A stretch of DNA of 20,500 nt from Bacteroidetes bacterium UBA2364. Its GTDB lineage: Bacteria > Bacteroidota > Rhodothermia > Rhodothermales > UBA2364. The notes beneath the pieces are model-generated. The model saw only the letters and a list, made by a program, of their open reading frames with translations, was not told where the DNA came from and did not search any database. This document shows positions 1 to 7,159 of the stretch, in pieces. A program made the position numbers and the translations under genes. Numbering within the stretch: position 1 is the first letter of the stretch; each line of letters opens with the position of its first letter. The DNA lies in the NCBI GenBank assembly GCA_002344075.1, contig DDTM01000050.1, positions 1 to 20,500 of the forward strand, in the 5' to 3' direction.

Positions 1-87
1 TGGGTAACAACTGCCCGCGAAATTGCGGATTATTATTATGCGCATTATTACGATACTTTTTCTGCTTGGACTCCTCAACCCGTTTAA
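1..87 (+). CDS. C-terminal end of a polysaccharide deacetylase-family (PuuE-like) protein, partial
   Basis: The window opens inside a reading frame that runs 28 codons to a TAA. The peptide begins WVTTAREIADYYYAHY, which matches the usual end of allantoinase-type polysaccharide deacetylases, where a Trp-x-Thr-x-x-Glu-Ile-Ala-Asp segment closes the last strand and helix. The next gene starts three bases after this stop and its own C-terminus has the parallel segment WVNLTGTEIVGL, so these look like tandem paralogues in one operon. Only the tail is visible, so the function is inferred from this short segment and from the neighbour. Confidence 0.6.
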   Translation, partial: WVTTAREIADYYYAHYYDTFSAWTPQPV

Positions 88-90
88 ACC

Positions 91-1005
91 ATGCCATTAG
101 ACGATCTTTTTTTGCAATACCCCAAGCGTGGTCATCACATGGATCATGACTTGTATGCGTGGTCAAACCTTTTTGAACGCCCTCCGCTTCAGTTGCCAAA
201 TGAGGCAAAACTTGCCGTGATGATTACCATTCCGTTGGAATTTTTTCCGCTGAATCCATCGGGCAAGCCCTTCAAAGCGCCGGGTAGCATGGTTACGCCT
301 TATCCCGATTTTCGGCATTACACCACCCGCGATTACGGCAATCGGGTAGGTGTTTTTCGATTGATGAAAGTCTTGGAAAAATATGGACTTCGTGCCAATA
401 TGGCAATCAACTCGGCTTTGTCCGAAAAGTACCCATTGCTTTTAGATGAAGTGGTCAAGGCGGGACATGAAGTGGTGGCACATGGTGTGGATATGGATGC
501 GCTGCATTATGGCGGAATGGACGATGAGCTAGAAATAAAATACATCACAGAAGCCTTATCGGTGCTGCGTAGCCGGTCTGGGCAAGCGGTAAAAGGTTGG
601 CTTTCGCCTGCTTATGCGGAGTCTTTTTATACCCCCGAACGGCTTGCAGAAGCAGGATGTAGCTACCTCTGTGACTGGGCCAATGACGATCTACCGTATT
701 GGATGAAGACCCCACAAGGAAACCTATTAGCCATGCCCGTTTCCCAAGAAATTTCGGATCGGCGTATTATCATCGAATATCATCAAACCGAAGAAAGCTT
801 TGTCACACAGGTCATAGACCAGTTCGAGGCCCTTTACGAAGAAGCCGAAACCTACGGCGGGCGGGTTTTTAGCCTTACGCTGACCCCGTATATCAGTGGG
901 TTGCCCTTTAGAATTCAGTCCGTAGAGGCCATTCTAAAGCATATTTCATCTAAAAATACATGGGTTAACTTAACAGGTACAGAAATCGTGGGGTTAATGT
1001 CCTAA
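91..1005 (+). CDS. Polysaccharide deacetylase-family protein, PuuE/cyclic-imide-hydrolase type
   Basis: A 304-residue NodB-fold protein of the branch that contains allantoinase PuuE and cyclic imide hydrolases rather than true sugar deacetylases. Visible landmarks are DYGNRVGVFRLMKVLEKYGL (residues 81-100), the strand ending in AHG at 130-132 where classical NodB proteins have a His-x-x-x-His metal site, GWLSP (169-173), and DWANDDLPYW (195-204), which parallels the Asp-Asp-Leu-Pro-Phe-Trp segment of PuuE. The canonical metal-binding Asp pair and second His are not apparent, as in PuuE. It probably opens a cyclic amide, imide or ureide ring in the cytoplasm; no signal peptide is seen. The ATG lies three bases after the upstream stop, implying translational coupling; an internal ATG at 139 is a weaker alternative. 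The substrate cannot be named from sequence. Confidence 0.8.
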   Translation: MPLDDLFLQYPKRGHHMDHDLYAWSNLFERPPLQLPNEAKLAVMITIPLEFFPLNPSGKPFKAPGSMVTPYPDFRHYTTRDYGNRVGVFRLMKVLEKYGLRANMAINSALSEKYPLLLDEVVKAGHEVVAHGVDMDALHYGGMDDELEIKYITEALSVLRSRSGQAVKGWLSPAYAESFYTPERLAEAGCSYLCDWANDDLPYWMKTPQGNLLAMPVSQEISDRRIIIEYHQTEESFVTQVIDQFEALYEEAETYGGRVFSLTLTPYISGLPFRIQSVEAILKHISSKNTWVNLTGTEIVGLMS

Positions 1006-1062
1006 ATTCTTTTGAAATCATGAAGTTAAATGCCGTTCATCCACCCGTAAACCACAAGACCT

Positions 1063-1530
1063 ATGATAGAAAAACGTTTGGAGGAATCCATCATTCTCCA
1101 CCTGATCGCACTAGGAGATGCCCTCAAGCGCCGCCGTGACCAAATCAGTCAGGGTTTAGGTATCACTACCCAGCAATGGTTGATCATGTTATATCTGGCA
1201 AAAGACCCAAACCTACCGCTTTTCGAGAATGGCGAACATGAAAAAAAAGTCTTGGCAGCAGAAATTACCCGCGCCCTAAACGTTTCCCGCCCAAACGTAA
1301 CAAATCTGATTGCAACGTTATTAGATAAAGGCTTAGCCATACAAATAGCAGACCAAGAAGACCGCCGCCGCAAGCGCCTCACGCTCTCGCCTGAAGGTTT
1401 TCGCTTGTTAGAGACGCTCCAGCCCTTTCGCAAGAAGCTAAATGAACAACTTTTTGAAGACCTCACCATAGATGAACGCGAAGTTTTTCTTCAATTGATA
1501 GATATTTGCCTCCGTCGCCTCACCGCTTAA
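1063..1530 (+). CDS. MarR-family transcriptional regulator
   Basis: A 155-residue winged-helix protein. The N-terminal dimerisation helix is followed by a helix-turn-helix around residues 62-90 (recognition stretch VSRPNVTNLIATLLDKGL) and a basic wing at about 97-108 (ADQEDRRRKRLTL), the Asp-x-Arg pattern typical of MarR. The C-terminal helix completes the dimer interface. Between helices 2 and 3 there is a small acidic insertion (residues 50-60). MarR proteins normally repress their own operon and are released by a small aromatic or related ligand. The gene sits between a ring-opening-type hydrolase and a nitrilase-fold gene, so it is the likely local repressor. Its start lies 57 bases after the deacetylase stop, and its stop is 11 bases before the next start. 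Confidence 0.88.
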   Translation: MIEKRLEESIILHLIALGDALKRRRDQISQGLGITTQQWLIMLYLAKDPNLPLFENGEHEKKVLAAEITRALNVSRPNVTNLIATLLDKGLAIQIADQEDRRRKRLTLSPEGFRLLETLQPFRKKLNEQLFEDLTIDEREVFLQLIDICLRRLTA

Positions 1531-1541
1531 TCCCTTAAAAT

Positions 1542-2558
1542 GTGGAAGCCTATAAAGCCCTTGCCCTACAAACCACTTGTCATGCCGTTAATGCCTTGGC
1601 TCCCGCTGCGGCACGGGCACAAATTTTAGCAAATATCCGCCGCATTGAGCGGCAAATTGAAGCCAGCAAACGATTTATTGGCCGTGATTTACGCTTGGTC
1701 GTGTTACCGGAATACTTTGCATCAGGTTTTCCAATGGGCGAAAGTTTTGCACTTTGGCAAGAAAAAGCTTGTTTTGAAATCGGTGGGAAAGAATATGAAG
1801 CCCTTTCTGCGCTTGCCGTTCAATACGATATTTACCTAAGCGGCAATGTATATGAATTAGACCCGCATTTCCCTGATCTCTACTTCCAATCTAGCTTCGT
1901 GATTGACCCTAAAGGAGCTTGTATTCTTCGTTATCGCCGATTGAATAGCATGTTTGCACCTACGCCACATGACGTTTGGGATAAGTATTTAGAAATTTAT
2001 GGCTTAGAAGGTGTGTTTCCCGTTGCAGATACTGAGCTTGGCCGCTTGGCCTGCATTGCCAGTGAGGAAATTTTATACCCCGAAATCGCCCGATGTTTGA
2101 TGATGCGGGGGGCAGAGGTTTTTTTACATGCCACTTCTGAAGTGGGAAGCCCGCTTTTAACCCAAAAAGGCGTTGCCAAACTTGCACGAGCGATTGAGAA
2201 TATGGCCTATGTGGTTTCCGCAAACTCCGCTGGCATTGCAGGCATAGACATTCCATTTGCCAGCACGGACGGACTTTCAAAAATCATCAACTATGAAGGC
2301 TTGGTACTTTGCGAAGCAGGCTATGGGGAAAGTATGGTTGCCCATGCCACGATTGATATAAATGCCCTTCGTCATCACCGCCAGCGCCCTGCTATGGCCA
2401 ATTTTATCGCCCGCCAGCGCTTTGAGCTTTTCGCCGAAAGCTATCAAACCCACAGTTTTTACCCACCGAATACCTTCGAGACACAAAAGCCCGACCGACA
2501 CGTCTTTCTCCAAAATATTCAGCGGGTAATCAAACAGTATATGGGAACGGAAACATGA
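1542..2558 (+). CDS. Carbon-nitrogen hydrolase (nitrilase) superfamily protein with altered catalytic residues
   Basis: A 338-residue nitrilase-fold protein starting at GTG; no ATG is available in this frame near the MarR stop. The first catalytic segment is intact (LPEYFASGF, Glu57). The Lys segment, normally Tyr-Arg-Lys, reads RYRRLN, with Arg133 at the Lys position. The nucleophile segment, normally Cys-x-Asp-x-x-x-Pro-Glu, reads SEEILYPE (174-181), putting Ser174 where Cys should be; the nearest Cys is 171. The following ARCLMMRGAEVFLH matches the conserved helix and strand of aliphatic amidases, so the alignment is firm by eye. Either the protein is non-catalytic or binding-only, or it belongs to a subfamily with a changed mechanism. 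Context suggests it acts on, or senses, the product of the neighbouring ring-opening hydrolases. Confidence 0.82.
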   Translation: MEAYKALALQTTCHAVNALAPAAARAQILANIRRIERQIEASKRFIGRDLRLVVLPEYFASGFPMGESFALWQEKACFEIGGKEYEALSALAVQYDIYLSGNVYELDPHFPDLYFQSSFVIDPKGACILRYRRLNSMFAPTPHDVWDKYLEIYGLEGVFPVADTELGRLACIASEEILYPEIARCLMMRGAEVFLHATSEVGSPLLTQKGVAKLARAIENMAYVVSANSAGIAGIDIPFASTDGLSKIINYEGLVLCEAGYGESMVAHATIDINALRHHRQRPAMANFIARQRFELFAESYQTHSFYPPNTFETQKPDRHVFLQNIQRVIKQYMGTET

Positions 2559-2606
2559 TGCTGTTTTTATGTACCAATTTGCTGGGACAAAAGAGAACGG
2601 GTCTTT

Positions 2607-3002
2607 ATGAGATGGTTCACAACCTACCCCAAAATGTTATTCCTAATAGATGGGATCGGTGCATTGATCAGCACCTTCTTACTCGCAATAGTACTAAAGA
2701 CCTTTCATGGCTTTTTCGGGGTTCAAGAAGAGGTATTAAACTGGCTTTCGGCGCTTGCTTTTGGATTTAGCCTGTATTCCCTTGCCTGCTTTGGGTTGCT
2801 CAAAAATCATTTTAAGCCATTTCTTGCCACTATTGGGATCGCAAATATACTGTATTGCTGCCTGACCATCGCCCTTATTATCTTTTATTGTCCAAACATC
2901 ACTTTTGGGGGCGTGGTCTATTTTGCCTTGGAAATCAGTATTTTGGTACTACTCGTGATTTGGGAGCTAACTTTGGCACAAAAATCTTATTTATCCAATT
3001 GA
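2607..3002 (+). CDS. Small four-helix integral membrane protein, function unknown
   Basis: A 131-residue hydrophobic protein with four predicted membrane segments at roughly residues 9-31, 43-65, 70-93 and 99-120. The opening (RWFTTYPKMLFLIDGIGALI) and the later ANILYCCLT resemble a conserved but uncharacterised membrane protein found widely in Bacteroidota. It begins 48 bases after the nitrilase-fold gene and is on the same strand, so it may be the last gene of that transcript, though the family also occurs alone. Its stop codon overlaps the 3' end of the opposing TPR-protein gene by 16 bases. No catalytic motif is visible; function is unknown. The ATG start at 2607 gives the short N-terminal cytoplasmic tail usual for the family. 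Confidence 0.75.
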   Translation: MRWFTTYPKMLFLIDGIGALISTFLLAIVLKTFHGFFGVQEEVLNWLSALAFGFSLYSLACFGLLKNHFKPFLATIGIANILYCCLTIALIIFYCPNITFGGVVYFALEISILVLLVIWELTLAQKSYLSN

Positions 3003-3955
3003 TTCAACAATCTTTGTGCCTCGTCAGCCCACATGCCATCCAATTGTACGACCTGTTTAAGGGCTTTACGAGCGGCGGAGGTATTGCCCAAACCTAAATA
3101 TGCTTTGCCCAAGAAAAACTGAGCATCCAACCAGATTGGGGTAGGCTCTTCATAAGATGCCCGTTTCTCTTCCTCCCGTATAACCATTTTTAGTTGAGCG
3201 AGCGCTTCGGTTAATTTACCGTGATCATAAGCAATGAACAAGCCCCATTTGTGATAGCGGGCAGACTTTAGCAGGCGCAAACCCTCCTGAAAGGCTTGAT
3301 CACTACGGAGAGAAGGGGTACTAGAGCGTATGCTGAGAGGCTTCATGTCTTTCTCATAGGCTTCCACCGAGGCCAAGCGAGAAAGTAACGGTTCATTAAC
3401 TGCATTGTAGTACCGCAGGCCAAAAACACTCGCAAAAAAAACAAAACAAGCGGCAATAGCATAACGATAAAATTGCGGATTCCGCAAATACGACATGCCT
3501 ATAGGAAGCTTTTTCCTGTTACGTGGCTCCAGATTTTCTTCTGAAAATGCCCTGAGTCCCATTGTGGGTGTGGTTGCACGCCTATACGCCTCCACTGCAA
3601 GGTGGACATCTTTTAGTTGATGACCGGAAAGCCTTTCAAAATAGCCCTTGTCTTGGATGGGTTTAAACGTTTTCAGGTGTGCCGCCGCCTCAACAACATG
3701 CTGCTGCCACCTCTCCTCTGTTTCTACTTTCTCCTTGAGCGACGACAACAAAGGACGAAGGGGTTCGGGGGCTTTATCCAAATCCGGATAACGAAAATAT
3801 AATTCTAAATGATCTTCCCTTAGCGGTCCCTGTAAACAAAGACGGGCGTCGGACATCATATTTAAAAACAGCCTTCCTTGTTGGATCACATCTTCCGAAT
3901 AAGGCGGCTGTCCAAAAGGGGACGCAGGTTGATTGTTTTGATCTTGTAATGACAT
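2987..3955 (-). CDS. Single-pass membrane protein with TPR-like C-terminus, possible anti-sigma partner
   Basis: A 322-residue protein. Residues 1-160 form a hydrophilic, presumably cytoplasmic part; a single membrane helix spans about 164-183 (YRYAIAACFVFFASVFGL); the remainder is extracytoplasmic and ends in a TPR-like helical pair, with a clear unit DAQFFLGKAYLGLGNTSAARK near residues 270-300. Stop and strand place it 100 bases downstream of the sigma factor gene, the usual arrangement for an ECF sigma factor and its membrane regulator. No zinc-finger anti-sigma motif (His-x-x-x-Cys-x-x-Cys) is seen, so the anti-sigma role is inference. A longer reading starts at 3973 (six extra residues); the ATG at 3955 is preferred because it follows an A-rich tract and avoids the odd MYNCKK extension. 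Confidence 0.7.
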   Translation of the reverse strand: MSLQDQNNQPASPFGQPPYSEDVIQQGRLFLNMMSDARLCLQGPLREDHLELYFRYPDLDKAPEPLRPLLSSLKEKVETEERWQQHVVEAAAHLKTFKPIQDKGYFERLSGHQLKDVHLAVEAYRRATTPTMGLRAFSEENLEPRNRKKLPIGMSYLRNPQFYRYAIAACFVFFASVFGLRYYNAVNEPLLSRLASVEAYEKDMKPLSIRSSTPSLRSDQAFQEGLRLLKSARYHKWGLFIAYDHGKLTEALAQLKMVIREEEKRASYEEPTPIWLDAQFFLGKAYLGLGNTSAARKALKQVVQLDGMWADEAQRLLNQLDK

Positions 3956-4073
3956 TTTTTTACAATTGTACAACCATTAAGGTCATATTAAGGCGGAAAA
4001 AACAGAAATTTGAAACCTGTTCACCCAAAGAGACACCCAGTTCAGGAAAAACATAACTTGTTTTCCTCATTTT

Positions 4074-4724
4074 TTATTTTTCTTTATGACGGACGATCAA
4101 TTCCCGCAAATGTGGGTTTTGCTTGAAGCGGTCAACAATTTTATGACAGTATGCACGAACCGTTGGAATGGTCTTTTGAATGGCTTCGGCTATCTGATCA
4201 AATTCCCAATACTCAATGAAACGATAGTGGCCCGTAGCCTTTAGGAACTCTGGGAGTTTCTGAATGGCTTGATGAAGGAGGGCAATAAAAAAGGGCGTAT
4301 CGAAGCTACGAAGTGCGTATTCGTCTTCCAACCGATCCGACCATTCGTCCACATCCGTAAAACGGTTTCGTTTTCGATGCTCTCGAATTAGGTTCAGAAA
4401 CTGATTTCGACAAAGACTGTTTAGCCAGCCTGCAATACTGGTTTCTTGTTTAATCGTATTCAAAAACCGGATGGCCCGCTCGTATGCATCACCAGCATAC
4501 CGCTCTACCTCCACTTCGCTCAGATAGCGATTTTGCAAATACTTTGCAGAAAAATATCGCATAATAATGCAATACACATACAAGTCCACCAATGGCTTAA
4601 GGCGTGGAACGCCTCCTTTTCGCCAAGCCGAAAACAGTTGACTGGCAGCATCGCTATCATCTAAATGAAAAGGGAGTTGGGCAGCAAGTTCTTCTACAGC
4701 GCCAAAACCTGTGTCCGAGGGCAT
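4074..4724 (-). CDS. RNA polymerase sigma factor, ECF-like sigma-70 family
   Basis: A 216-residue protein. Residues about 45-118 fit sigma region 2, ending in a segment rich in Trp, Asn and Arg (GWLNSLCRNQFLNLIREHRK) like the core-binding and -10 recognition helices of ECF factors. Residues about 145-205 fit region 4 with a helix-turn-helix (FDQIAEAIQKTIPTVRAYCH). A divergent linker separates them, and the first 40 residues are an acidic extension. The match is clear in pattern but weak in identity, so the exact ECF group cannot be given. It is probably controlled by the membrane TPR protein encoded just downstream. A possible promoter lies 30-60 bases upstream of the ATG. Confidence 0.8.
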   Translation of the reverse strand: MPSDTGFGAVEELAAQLPFHLDDSDAASQLFSAWRKGGVPRLKPLVDLYVYCIIMRYFSAKYLQNRYLSEVEVERYAGDAYERAIRFLNTIKQETSIAGWLNSLCRNQFLNLIREHRKRNRFTDVDEWSDRLEDEYALRSFDTPFFIALLHQAIQKLPEFLKATGHYRFIEYWEFDQIAEAIQKTIPTVRAYCHKIVDRFKQNPHLRELIVRHKEK

Positions 4725-4753
4725 AAAACAGGAATTAAAACTCAGGTGGTGGT

Positions 4754-4781
4754 ATAATAGTCGTTATGGTACACGACACAA
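4754..4781 (-). promoter_or_regulatory. Candidate sigma-70-like promoter for the sigma factor gene
   Basis: On the minus strand TTGTGT (4776-4781) and TATTAT (4754-4759) are separated by 16 bases, placing a start about 20-25 bases upstream of the sigma gene ATG. The match is imperfect and in a species group whose main sigma factor often prefers other boxes, so this is only a candidate. Confidence 0.25.
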
Positions 4782-4861
4782 ATAAGGATGAAGCAAAACA
4801 AAGATTGGTTTATTCTTCACAAAGCAAATATCGAAATAATTCCGTCCCTTTACAATGGATT

Positions 4862-4877
4862 TTGTCTAAAGTTTTAG
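4862..4877 (+). repeat. IS5 remnant left terminal inverted repeat
   Basis: TTGTCTAAAGTTTTAG, the exact reverse complement of the sequence at 5751-5766. The transposase TAG stop (complement of 4866-4868) falls inside it. Confidence 0.85.
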
Positions 4878-5735
4878 TTGTCGTAAGATTTTTCGGGCAA
4901 AGATGAGAAAAGGGACGATCAAGAGCGATGTAAGCCAATTTTCTTCTTTGGTTTCAAATCGGATTAAAACCGTCTTGAATGTGTCTGTCCATGCAAAACT
5001 ATGCTCAATCACGCTCCGTTCTTTGTATAATTCAGGATCAAAGTATTCTTCTCGGTTTATCACAGGATTAAAGGCAATGTTGGGTTGAATGCCTACCGAT
5101 TGACTGCCCAAAACCCGCATCCATATCCATAAACAAGCCTTCGACAGGCAACGTTAGCGTCTTGAAGCGCTTTGACCAACCCGGACAAGTGCTTTTCGAT
5201 GTCACATACATCATGATAAATCACATACATCGTGATGATGTTTTTCTTATGGAAAACTACACGCAAGTAATACGCCTTGACGGTCAGTAATAAACAGCGA
5301 GTTAGATGTTTAACAGGATTTTCGTTCTTCATAACTTACTTATTCACCGTCTCGTTTACAAGACGTATGCGTCACATTTCGTTGAACCTAAGACTGATCT
5401 AAAAGACGCCGATACGTTTCGACGAAGTGCGTCCAAACCGCATTCCATGACCCATCATTGATCTATTTGGTAAAATGATGGAAGACCAATTGGTAGCGTA
5501 ATCTCTCTTCAAAGAACTGGTTTATGGGCAGTAATCGCCATTCTACACCTGTTTTGAGTTTGTACAAGATTGCTTCGACAGGCGCTGCTTTGGTTTCAAG
5601 AGCGCGTTTATTTCCTCGTTTCCCATTTTTCAGATGTGGCAATATCCACGAAATTATTGTATCTTAGTTGGTAATAATGTTCAACTTGGTTGGAAAAATT
5701 GCGATTGATAACTCCGCTTATACCAAGATGGACAT
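4866..5735 (-). pseudogene. IS5-family transposase pseudogene, multiple stops and frameshifts
   Basis: Reading from the ATG at 5735 (Shine-Dalgarno AGGAGGTGA, complement of 5744-5752), the frame gives fragments typical of IS5 transposases: KRGNKRALETKAAPVEAILY, YKLKTGVEWRLLPINQFF, DGSWNAVWTHF, then TNSLFITDRQ-like and EKHLSGLVKALQDANVA, MDMDAGF and finally KERSVIEHSFAWTDTFKTVL with the YKER..E...AW signature. In-frame stops occur at codon 6 and three more times before about 5385, a 19-bp duplication shifts the frame near 5202-5236, and another shift lies near 5105. The first catalytic Asp segment (normally Leu-Asp-Gly-Ser-His-Thr) reads Arg-Asn-Val-Thr-His-Thr, so the catalytic residue is lost. 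The gene cannot encode a working transposase. Confidence 0.85.
5202..5236. repeat. Tandem 19-bp-spaced imperfect duplication inside the dead transposase
   Basis: TCACATACATCATGAT (5202-5217) and TCACATACATCGTGAT (5221-5236) differ at one base and are offset by 19 bases. Removing one copy restores the frame from HHHDVCD into IEKHL, the normal Asn-His-Asp-x-x-x-Ile order of IS5 transposases, so this looks like a replication-slippage duplication that broke the gene. Confidence 0.7.
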
Positions 5736-5750
5736 TTTTTTATTCACCTC

Positions 5751-5766
5751 CTAAAACTTTAGACAA
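5751..5766 (-). repeat. IS5 remnant right terminal inverted repeat
   Basis: CTAAAACTTTAGACAA on the plus strand, a perfect 16-bp inverted copy of the left end. It directly abuts the transposase ribosome-binding site. Confidence 0.85.
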
Positions 5767-6037
5767 CTTCAATAAATTCTACTCAAACAATGTATAGACA
5801 ATCAGAATAAATTTTAGAAAAAAATGGATTATTCAATTAACAAAGATTGGATTACAATTATATCATCATCAACGACGAAAAAGGGTTGCAAAGTAGCGGG
5901 TTGATGATTCGATAAACTCGATACATCGTGTATTTCTATGACAGTTTTGTGCCCTCAAACCCTGCGCAAACGCAAAACCCAAAACCTAAAACAATTCGAG
6001 GTCTATGGTTTAGTAGCTTCAGAAAACCCCAAATTAT

Positions 6038-7159
6038 ATGTCAGCAGGCGAATCTCCCCGTAAAATCATCCATATAGACATGGACGCTTTTTTTGCGTCG
6101 GTAGAACAACGCGACCATCCAGAATTGAAGGGTAAACCTGTTGCAGTGGGCGGAGGTGGGCTTCGTGGAGTGGTGGCTGCAGCCAGTTATGAGGCCCGCG
6201 CCTTCGGCGTTCGGTCTGCCATGCCTTCCGTTACAGCTAAACGCTTGTGTCCCGACCTCCTCTTTGTTCGTCATCGCTTTGAGGTCTATAAACAAGTCTC
6301 GCGGCAAATCCGAGATATTTTTCTGTCTTATACCGATCTTGTAGAGCCACTCAGTTTAGACGAAGCCTATCTGGATGTAACCGAGAACAAGCGCGGCATG
6401 CAAAATGCTACTGAAATGGCAATAGAAATCAAAGAGCGCATCCGCGAACAAACCCATCTTACCGCCTCGGCAGGGGTTTCGTATAATAAGTTTCTCGCCA
6501 AAATTGCTTCGGATTATAAAAAACCAGACGGACTTTTCGTTATTAAACCCCATCAGGGTGAAGATTTTGTGGCCAAATTGCCTATTGAACGTTTTTTTGG
6601 CGTGGGAAAAGTGACCGCACGACGGATGAACGACATGGGGATTTTTACTGGCGCCGACCTTCGCGCCCAACCAGAGGCCGTCTTGCACACTCATTTTGGA
6701 AAAGTAGGTGGGTTTTATTACCGAATGGCTCGCGGCATAGACCATAGGGTGGTTTCTCCGGACCGCATCCGGAAATCCGTCAGTTCCGAAACCACTTTTA
6801 ATGAAGACCTGTACACATGGGAAGCGCTTTCCCCCAAACTCCTGACGCAAACCAAAGATGTTTGGCGGTTTGTGGAACAAAGCCGAATTCATGGCCGAAC
6901 GGTGACACTTAAACTGAAGTTTCAAGATTTCCAAATCATCTCCCGCAGCAAGTCGGTTGTATGGCCCATTTTAGAACGGGAGCAATTCGAACAAATAGCC
7001 CTTGATTTGCTTTGGAATCTACTCCCATCTCCCAAAGGAATTCGGCTTATTGGTATCGGACTTTCCAATTTAGACATGGAAGACCATATAGAGGGCAAAC
7101 AACTCATCCTACCTTTCGAGGATGGAGGATTTATCGAGCCGACGAACCTGCATATCTAA
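6038..7159 (+). CDS. dinB: DNA polymerase IV (Y-family translesion polymerase)
   Basis: A 373-residue Y-family polymerase that copies past damaged template bases. The palm carboxylates are Asp14 in HIDMDAFFASVE and Asp108/Glu109 in LSLDEAYLDV; Phe19 occupies the steric-gate position that excludes ribonucleotides. SYEARAFGVRSAMPS (50-64) is the finger motif and SAGVSYNKFLAKIASDYKKP a second family signature. A helix-hairpin-helix follows (FFGVGKVTARRM), then the little-finger domain. The C-terminus carries QLILPF (355-360), a good sliding-clamp binding peptide, so the protein is complete and probably functional. Length is usual for the family. It lies alone, 271 bases after the IS remnant. No recognisable LexA box is seen, although a short dyad (ATACA-TCG-TGTAT) occurs at 5921-5933. 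Confidence 0.95.
   Translation: MSAGESPRKIIHIDMDAFFASVEQRDHPELKGKPVAVGGGGLRGVVAAASYEARAFGVRSAMPSVTAKRLCPDLLFVRHRFEVYKQVSRQIRDIFLSYTDLVEPLSLDEAYLDVTENKRGMQNATEMAIEIKERIREQTHLTASAGVSYNKFLAKIASDYKKPDGLFVIKPHQGEDFVAKLPIERFFGVGKVTARRMNDMGIFTGADLRAQPEAVLHTHFGKVGGFYYRMARGIDHRVVSPDRIRKSVSSETTFNEDLYTWEALSPKLLTQTKDVWRFVEQSRIHGRTVTLKLKFQDFQIISRSKSVVWPILEREQFEQIALDLLWNLLPSPKGIRLIGIGLSNLDMEDHIEGKQLILPFEDGGFIEPTNLHI

Larger units (their letters stand above)
4862..5766 (-). mobile_element. Decayed IS5-family insertion sequence, ends intact
   Basis: A 905-bp element bounded by perfect 16-bp inverted repeats and containing a broken DDE transposase that reads on the minus strand. The transposase stop codon lies inside the left terminal repeat and a strong AGGAGG ribosome site lies beside the right one, so both ends are preserved while the gene is dead. 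No convincing target-site duplication is visible in the immediate flanks, which suggests an old insertion or drifted flanks. It sits between the sigma factor gene and dinB and disrupts neither. Confidence 0.85.

Noticed and set aside
2555..2770. 71-codon plus frame overlapping the start of the membrane protein
   Set aside because: It is out of frame with the family-like membrane protein at 2607 and lacks protein-like composition.
5202..5236. Possible CRISPR-like repeat
   Set aside because: Only two copies with a 3-base gap, inside a dead transposase; a slippage duplication explains it.
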